A stretch of 64,000 bases of DNA from Ambrosia x helenae. Lineage: Eukaryota; Streptophyta; Magnoliopsida; Asterales; Asteraceae. Each line of letters starts with the position of its first letter. Positions within the stretch are counted from its first letter, which is position 1. The position numbers and the translations under genes were made by a program. This document shows, one piece after another, positions 57,632 through 64,000 of this stretch. The stretch spans positions 89,810,706 to 89,874,705 of the forward strand of contig CM061231.1 in assembly GCA_030844895.1 (NCBI GenBank), in the 5' to 3' direction. A model generated the notes under the pieces. It searched no databases. It was not told where the DNA came from and saw nothing but the letters and a program-made list of their open reading frames with translations.

Positions 57632-58819
57632 TTAGGTAGCTGGAGGGTCTTGATCTCTGTTCAGTTTAGGGCATCGGTTACGGAAGTGATTTGGGTCTCC
57701 ACATTCATAACATTGACCATAGTTGTATCGATTAGGATTAGCAGCCTGAGCAGGGTTGATGGGCTGGTTGGCATTAGGATTTGGGGTCTCGCGACATGTA
57801 TTAACTAGATGGCCATACCTACCACAATTGGTGCACAAGCGACATGCTGAAGTAGTGGGATGATGTCGGTTGCATGTGTTGCACAATGGATGGTTTCCTG
57901 TATAAGGTTTCTTGTTAGAAGCTTGTGTAGTGAGGTTGACATCAGGATCCTTGGCCTTACGCTTCTGATTCTCAGTAGTTACCGCGGCTACAATACTTGT
58001 TTTATTGCTTTTCCGAACTAGAGTCCCGTTCTTTATGTGATTATCAGTTAAGGTAGCTGCTAAACGTTTGGCTTCCTCCAAGGTGGCAGGATTCCTTCCC
58101 CACACCGTATCCTGGATTTGCATGGGCAGACCACCGATGTACTTCTCAATGGCTACCGACAGGGGAGTGACTTTGTGGGGCAGCAATAAGCTAAGCTCAT
58201 GAAAGCGGGTGTTGTAGGCAAGGTTTTCCCCACTATCTTGAGCTAAGGTGTGGAACTCATCCTCAAGCTTCTTAACTTCATTGCGAGGACAAAACTCTTC
58301 CTTCATGATCTCTTTGACTTGGTCCCATGTCATAGCAAGAGCAACTTCGGCCCCACGAGTACGCTTTTCTTCATTCCACCATGTGAGTGCTCGTTTATGG
58401 AGAACACTCATGGCGTAACGAACCTTGAAGTTGTTTGGGCACTCACTGTTGATGAAGGTATTTTCAATACCCTCAAACCATTGGAGGAGTCCAGTAGCTC
58501 CTTCTTCACCACTAAACTTTGGAGGGTTACAAGAGTTGAAATGCTTAAGGGTACAGGCTTGGGGTCCATTTCCATTGCCATTGCCGTTCCCGTTCCCGTT
58601 GTTGTGGCCATTCCCGTTGCCGTTCAATTGGATGACCTGAGCACGTAAATTGGGAACCAGAGTTGCGATTTGCTGTGCCATTTGTTGAGAAATGATCGCA
58701 GCCAGTTGAGCATCGACACCATTGTTGTTGTGGTTAGGAACTTGGTCATGGTTATGGTTGTCACCACCTTCTTCGTGGTTCTCACCATTGCTGTTGCGTG
58801 TGCTGCGACGTGGAGGCAT
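57632..58819 (-). CDS. gag: Gag of the gag-only gypsy element
   Basis: An intact ORF. The start MPPRRSTRNS at 58819 is chosen over a Met 18 nt upstream because an acceptor-like CTCTTACAG ends 3 nt before it. An Asn/Gly-rich linker (NGNGNGHNNGNG) precedes the capsid domain (FSGEEGATGLLQWFEGIENTF, LTWWNEE, FCPRNEVKKLEDEF, YIGGLPMQIQDTVWG). Two zinc knuckles follow, CTNCGRYGHLVNTC and CYECGDPNHFRNRC. It ends DPPAT-stop, with no protease after it. The protein should package its own RNA, while reverse transcription and integration enzymes must come from a related element. Confidence 0.94.
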   Translation of the reverse strand: MPPRRSTRNSNGENHEEGGDNHNHDQVPNHNNNGVDAQLAAIISQQMAQQIATLVPNLRAQVIQLNGNGNGHNNGNGNGNGNGNGPQACTLKHFNSCNPPKFSGEEGATGLLQWFEGIENTFINSECPNNFKVRYAMSVLHKRALTWWNEEKRTRGAEVALAMTWDQVKEIMKEEFCPRNEVKKLEDEFHTLAQDSGENLAYNTRFHELSLLLPHKVTPLSVAIEKYIGGLPMQIQDTVWGRNPATLEEAKRLAATLTDNHIKNGTLVRKSNKTSIVAAVTTENQKRKAKDPDVNLTTQASNKKPYTGNHPLCNTCNRHHPTTSACRLCTNCGRYGHLVNTCRETPNPNANQPINPAQAANPNRYNYGQCYECGDPNHFRNRCPKLNRDQDPPAT

Positions 58820-59330
58820 GTTCTGTAAGAGACACAATGAAATGAATGAGGTAATATAAGGAATGTAATCATTTATTCATTAATTAAAACGAATAAACGA
58901 AAACGTTGACTTATCCAAGATTCTAAATTCTAATAACATATGAAGACATGCTTTAGCTTATAAGTGAACACTCATCCCGAGAATTCCCAGGTAGGCATCC
59001 GGGTCCCTCGTCTGATTGGGATATATGCGCAATGCCAGCCTAGACAGAAGACTCAGAATACAGGCGTTCACCCTTCCAGATTGCACGTGTTCGTTATTAA
59101 GATCTGGAACTTCGACGAGATTCCAAGGGGGTTCAGGTTAAACCTGAGGGTTTTGTACTATTAGTCTGAGAGTAGATCCAGTGATGGAGAGCAACCTTCT
59201 TGTAGGGATGATAGTAGAGATAAGAAGTTGGAGGGAGATAGAGTGCAGCAAGTAAAAGAAGCAAGTACTTGTTAAATCCTATGGTTATAGACTAGATTAT
59301 TTTTCTAATAACCTAATTCCCTATAACCAT

Positions 59331-59343
59331 GGCTCTGATACCA
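59331..59343 (-). other. Primer-binding site of the gag-only element
   Basis: The minus strand reads TGGTATCAGAGCC three bases after the 5' LTR. Confidence 0.92.
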
Positions 59344-59346
59344 ATC

Positions 59347-61748
59347 TGTAACACCCCAACCGATGGCGGAAACATCGGGGTGCCACGTATTGATGATTGT
59401 TCAGTAGCTCATGGTGAATATCAGATTTCATTAAATGATTTAATTAATTTACATACAATGATTCTACAAGACTTCATACATCAAATTGAATGAAACTATG
59501 CACATATCTTCAAGCAAATCTTCCAAACAAGTAGAACCTGAAACATGTTAAGTTGAAAATATTTTGGGTCAACAATTGTTGGTGAGGATACATAGGTTTG
59601 TGAAAATAAATGGTAACAATAGTTTGTACAACATTCAAAGTTGTATGATGATAGAGTATGATACCGACATGCAACAATGCGTCTTTGTACAACCAAACCT
59701 TGTGTCGACTGATGACTAACTCGCAAGTTAGTTAAATGTTATTACTGTTATCGATCATCCCTGAGTCTATGCGGGTGGGATGGGTTTGTCAGACCTATAG
59801 CGCTATAATCTAAACAGGTGGCTTGATCATTGTTAATGATTGTACTGTGTCTTTTTGTTACAGTCAAATGATAGAATGATGATGTAATTGAATAACAAGT
59901 AAGTATGAGTAAATGATAGTATAAAATGTTTAAACATGTTTCACCCCAAAAATAGTGAAAATAGAGAAAAGGGGCTATGTAAACTCACCTTAGCAAATGT
60001 TAACTTGTTGAAAAGATATGATAATTGTGTTGCCCAAAGTGATTTCCAAATATCACCCTATAATAAGGTAATATGTAATAAGTCTAAGTCTAATTAACTA
60101 ATATGTGTATCCTAGGGTTTTGATTTGGGGAATATTAATTGTTGAAATTTAAATTAAAATGTTTAATTAATAAAGGAAAATTGGATAATTAATGAAAGAT
60201 AGTCTTTTTATAAAATTTAAATTTTGAGTGAGCACATTAAAGTGTTTGAAGCAATAAAATAATTTTTATAAAATTATTTCATTTTAAATAGATTTTTAAA
60301 TCTATTTATTTATAAATAGCCAATTATTAACTTTAATATTCAAAAATACTAAAATTAAAGAATTCTAATTTTAAAAATCATATTTCTGTTCTAAATGATT
60401 AAAAATAATTTGTATAAAATTTTGGTGCAAAGATGATGAAAATTGGATTTAATATGATTTAATTATGATTAAATCTAACAAAAATTGATTAAAAATATAA
60501 AATAAATGATTTTACTGAATTAAAAATTATTTCAGTAAAGTTTAACTTTATAAAAAGTTAGAATAATTTTTGGAGAATTTAATAAAACTGTTTTGATATA
60601 TAAATGGATTTTTATAAATATAATTGTATAAAAATGATTTAATTATTATAATTATTAAATAAATGAATTTCTGAAAAATAAAAATTACAAATAAATCTTT
60701 TATATCAGATTAAACAATGATAATTTTTTTAGAATTTATAAAATTGTTTTGGTATTTTAAAAAGAATTTAAATGATTAAAAGGATTGATATATTTATATA
60801 ATTATTGTTTGCTAAAAAAAAGAAAAGAAAAGAAAAGAACACCAAAAAACCGGTCAGAGCCGGGACTCGAACCCGGGTGACCTCAGTGAAGAACCGGGGT
60901 CACAACCACTTGGCCTAGGCCGGTGGTTGTGAGATTTCTGGTTTAAAATAATTATATACACGACATTATAACAGGTTTATCCCCAATTCAAATCATACGA
61001 ACCCTAGAATTACAATTGAATGATTCAGGCAACTATAGCCCGATTAATGTTAGGGCTTTGGTTGCCTGAATGCCGATGAATATATCCCACAAAAACACGA
61101 GGACTCACAGTGTAGGATTGATGATTATCTTCGGGTCAATGAGAAAGTCAAACCACGAACGAATTAATCAATTTCAGAGTGAATTAGAGAGATATAGGGA
61201 TTGAGAGAGAGTTGTGAGCGATTTTCCAAGACTCGCAGACCATCTATTTATACAGATGATTAGGGTTTATGATAATTGGAAGGTTTGACCTACGGTTTAA
61301 TACATACGCGTCAATTTACATAAAAAGTCAACAATTGACGAGTTATTGACGTGTAATTGTGTTGTAATAGGCCGGTTATCACACGAATTTACCAATTATA
61401 GCTCGATTACGCGTTAAAACTTTGGATTGATCAATAAGGAATCCCACAGTTGACTTTCCTTGTCAACTGTGAGGATTTAGTTCGCGTATAAGATTAAAAG
61501 GTATCCGGGTTTAAAACAAAGAGATGGTTAGAGCAGCTGGTTGGTGTGTGTTGGTTGTGGATGAAACGTCGCCGGTTCGAACCACGGCGGGGACAACAAT
61601 TTTTTTTGTTTTTAAACAGCCACAGGGGAAAGGAGGGAGTTGGGCTGGGTTCATGGTGGGCCGGATGTTGGGCTTTCAGAATTGAAAAAGAACAAGGGTT
61701 TGGGCTGAAATGGGTATTGGGTTTGAGTTTTAACAAACTAGATTTATA

Positions 61749-61789
<41 letters not shown>

Positions 61790-61910
61790 GTATATATATA
61801 TATATATATATAAGTCGTGTGGTCGGGAAATAAAACTTAGGCACATTTGTTTAAAATGTAACAAAATAAAACTTGTCGTATCGTATATTTATTTAACACG
61901 AAATGTTACA
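59347..61910 (-). repeat. 5' LTR of the gag-only element
   Basis: It is nearly identical to 54591-57163; the (ATT)n run is shorter (61748-61789). The splice-donor consensus CTAAG|GTGAGT is at 59989/59988. Confidence 0.95.
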
Positions 61911-61915
61911 GACAA

Positions 61916-63430
61916 TGATGATGATGATGATGATACAGACATATATAAGTATGAGAAGAGAGAATCTGGAAAAGGAGAGGAATCTAGTTCGAATGCCCTG
62001 GAGGATCAGTGGATGATGATACAATCTTCTGGAATGAAAAGCTGAAGTCTATGTCTGAAGCTGATAAGCAGATGTATCGCCAGATGCTCACTGATCGAGT
62101 CTGGACGATTGACATGACCAGCAGATTTTCTAAGATCTTTGAATCTCGTGACAGGGTGTTTGAATTAGAATATGAGGATCCAGATTTGGAAGATGGTGAA
62201 GTCTCGGCGGCGATGGCAAAAGAGATATTGGAAGGTCTGGCGAAACAGGTTGGCAAAACTGTTGAAGAATTGTTAGCTGATAACCAGATTCCTGATCTAA
62301 CTGAAAAGGAAGCTGGAGATCATTTTGATGATCGTGATATACCTGGTTTCGAGGACATAGAAGTTGAGGATGTGACGAGTGAAGAGTATCCAAAATATTT
62401 TAAAAGAGACAAGGATTCTGGATTTACTGCTTTCACTGATGAATTGTTAAAGGAAGCCGAGAGACGTGCAAAAGAGAAAAGTGATATGTTTGTTGATGAA
62501 ATATTCAGAGGGCATGAGAAACCGTATATCAGACAATCCGATAGCTTGAAAGAGTTATTGAGGGAGTTAAAAGAGAAAGAGGCTAATCGTCCTAAAGCTG
62601 AGATTCAAGGTAGCTTTTATAAATTCCACAACGACATGTTCAAAGGAAAAGCGTTGGGATGGAAGTTTATAAAGCAACTGAAGTGTGTAGCAGTGAAGTG
62701 GGAGAAGGGGATTCTATACTTTGATAGATTTCATGATTTGAAGACTCTCCCATATTGGGCAATTCGTGATATTTGTCGACACAAGATGACTGGAACGACA
62801 AATGATCAGATTGCATATTTTGCTGAGAAGATGGCCAGAGAGAGCAGGACGAAGTGGAATATCTTTGAACCTCAATATCCAAAAAGGATTGTTCACAAGA
62901 AGACTATTGATGATATTACTGGTTTGCCCAAAGTGACCTTAAAGTACAAACCACCAAAAGTGTTGAGGCACATTCCATTGCTGCAGATTCCTCAACATTT
63001 CGCTAAAGACTTTATCTGGTGGTACTACGACTGGAAGATTGCAGAAGCTGTTATAGTTTTGAAAGATGGAGATAAGAGTTTCAAGAAAATACACATTTTT
63101 AATCCCATGTGGTTGGTTAATTGTTCACATGAGGACATTATAATGTTGTATTACAATCCTATTTTCAGCGATGTTAAGGATGCTGAACAAGCTAGTAAAT
63201 ACCAGAGAGTGGTATTCTTGTGTTTTGCTCATGATATCAATGCCGGATGCGACTATGATAAGAAGCTCGGCAAGTTTGTTAAAGCTCAAGAGGTAACTGA
63301 AGCGAAAAAGAAAAAGCCGAAGCAAGTGTTTGAGAAGGTGATGACGTTAGAAAAAAAGAAACTTTTGAGGATCAAGCTGATGAACAAAAGAATGGATGAG
63401 GAACGGAGAATTAAACAATCGAAGCAATAG
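61916..63430 (+). pseudogene. Third ORF of the SIRE-like element, C-terminal part
   Basis: Excising the nested element with one TSD copy restores the acidic Asp run in frame. A one-base frameshift near 62005 then leads into a 473-codon frame: an acidic coiled-coil-like segment, a globular part (FYKFHNDMFKGKALGWKFI ... VLRHIPLLQIPQHFAKDFIWW ... NPMWLVNCSHEDIIMLYYN) and a basic Lys-rich tail. TAG at 63428-63430 is 3 nt before the polypurine tract. No known catalytic motif is recognised. Confidence 0.7.
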
Positions 63431-63433
63431 TCG

Positions 63434-63443
63434 AGGGGGAGTT
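63434..63443 (+). other. Polypurine tract of the SIRE-like element
   Basis: AGGGGGAGTT immediately precedes the 3' LTR start TGTAGATG, as expected for plus-strand priming. Confidence 0.85.
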
Positions 63444-64000
63444 TGTAGATGCATTTATGCGACTAAAGCTTTGGATTGAACAATAAACATATGTTAATGT
63501 TTTGAGTCGAGTGGGCGAAGGAGTCTTTGTGTGGGCGAAGGAAGGTTTTCAAGGGTGCGAAGGAAGAAGATCATATGAAGGAGAGACAGGAGGCGAAGGA
63601 AGATTTAGTTTGTTATGTATTGCTTCATTCGACCAGGCTATTTGGTCGAATGTGCACATTCGCACCAACACGGTGGGCGAATGTGCAGCCTATAAATAGG
63701 TCAAGCTGATTTTTGAATGTAGTTTTAGTCATTATTGTTCCCTCCATTTTTAATTATTGTTCCCTCCATTTTTAGTGTGTCTCTTTAGAGTTTTGGTAAG
63801 CTTAATTCACGTTGTGTCTTTAATGTTTTGATCATATTAACGTGTAATTGAGTTGTTTATTAATGAGAAAAGCTTTGAATGATGATTTGTTTGTTTTGAT
63901 CTGATTGATTATCATTTTGTGATTGGTTTAGGGTTTCCGCACCTAAATCAAACTTGTTTGATCATTTCTTTGTTGATTTATCGATCCATTTAGCACTTAC
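63444..64000 (+). repeat. 3' LTR of the SIRE-like element (last base cut by the window)
   Basis: It matches 41563-42102. The array is at 63508-63688 and TATAAATA at 63691-63698. It contains the cleanest palindrome of the family, CATTCGACCA / TGGTCGAATG (63626-63652), where the 5' LTR has one arm mismatch. A 22-bp unit (TGTTCCCTCCATTTTTA...) is tandemly duplicated near 63735-63775. Confidence 0.95.

Larger units (their letters stand above)
54591..61910 (-). mobile_element. Gag-only Ty3/gypsy element (TR-GAG-like), nested
   Basis: TSD GACAA lies at 54586-54590 and 61911-61915. The LTRs are 54591-57163 and 59347-61910 (2573 and 2564 bp, TGTAACA...TGTTACA), differing by about six substitutions plus simple-repeat length. 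The minus-strand PBS is at 59331-59343 and the polypurine tract AAAGTAGGGGAGA is next to 57164. The internal region is only 2183 bp and encodes a complete gag with two zinc knuckles and no protease, RT or integrase. It matches the described class of terminal-repeat retrotransposons with a GAG domain, which must be mobilised in trans. Confidence 0.93.
41563..64000 (+). mobile_element. SIRE-like Ty1/copia retrotransposon, 22.4 kb including a nested element
   Basis: The 5' LTR is 41563-42102 and the 3' LTR runs from 63444; the window ends one base before its expected last A. Between them are an iMet PBS, gag, pol in copia order (protease-integrase-RT-RNase H), a 2.3-kb spacer with its own promoter-like module, a third ORF and a polypurine tract. 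Without the nested element it would be about 15.1 kb. The two LTRs differ by roughly ten substitutions, a 22-bp tandem duplication and a 4-bp indel. The right TSD is outside the window. Confidence 0.93.

Noticed and set aside
52499..63430. Third ORF as a retroviral envelope gene
   Set aside because: Only its position between pol and the 3' LTR suggests env; no signal peptide, glycoprotein pattern or membrane anchor is visible.

Overview
This window is retrotransposon-dominated intergenic DNA from a flowering plant. The only host protein gene I recognise is one cytochrome P450, and it is broken. Large Ty3/gypsy and Ty1/copia elements primed by initiator-Met tRNA, spliceosomal-type introns, LINE/SINE/hAT remnants and AT-rich sequence identify a plant nuclear genome. 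The protein families resemble those common in Asteraceae; that placement is inference from family resemblance, not a database match.

Layout. 1-6629: a decayed minus-strand Ty3/gypsy (Tekay-like) element whose LTR (784-3492) has internal sequence on both sides. 6630-9514: the 3' end of a SIRE-like Ty1/copia element, with an extra ORF and an LTR. 9515-13110: minus-strand gypsy remnants (Tat-like gag, then Athila-like gag/protease). 13538-16672: a LINE ORF1 split by a 2.2-kb non-coding LTR element, followed by a SINE. 17219-30907: a CYP76-like P450 on the minus strand, cut inside exon 2 by a young 10.4-kb Ty3/gypsy element (17438-27854, TSD TCATT), with a non-autonomous hAT element in its intron. 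31986-33373: a solo LTR with TSD. 33374-37440: non-coding DNA with inverted and tandem repeats. 37450-40310: a Tekay-like integrase tail plus LTR. 41165-41556: a gypsy-type gag fragment. 41563 to the window end: a 22.4-kb SIRE-like copia element (gag, pol, large third ORF) whose third ORF is split by a 7.3-kb gag-only gypsy element (54591-61910, TSD GACAA).

How the parts relate. LTR divergence counted by eye orders the insertions: copia element about 1.8 %, P450-disrupting gypsy element about 0.7 %, nested gag-only element about 0.25 %. The nested element is therefore younger than its host, as it must be. The gag-only element has an intact gag but no pol and would need enzymes in trans.

The strongest unexplained signal is regulatory. 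Dense arrays of a TTCG-x-CC ... GG-x-CGAA quasi-palindrome sit directly upstream of the TATA box, and again 0.5-1 kb downstream, in three places: the LTR of the P450-disrupting gypsy element, the LTR of the unrelated copia element, and an internal promoter-like module in front of the copia element's third ORF. The last CGAA lies 13-14 nt before TATA in all three. Other signals are a conserved splice donor in the gypsy LTRs paired with acceptors 3 nt before gag ATGs, a probable 81-nt gag intron, antisense Pol III-like units inside LTRs, and a duplicated polypurine tract.
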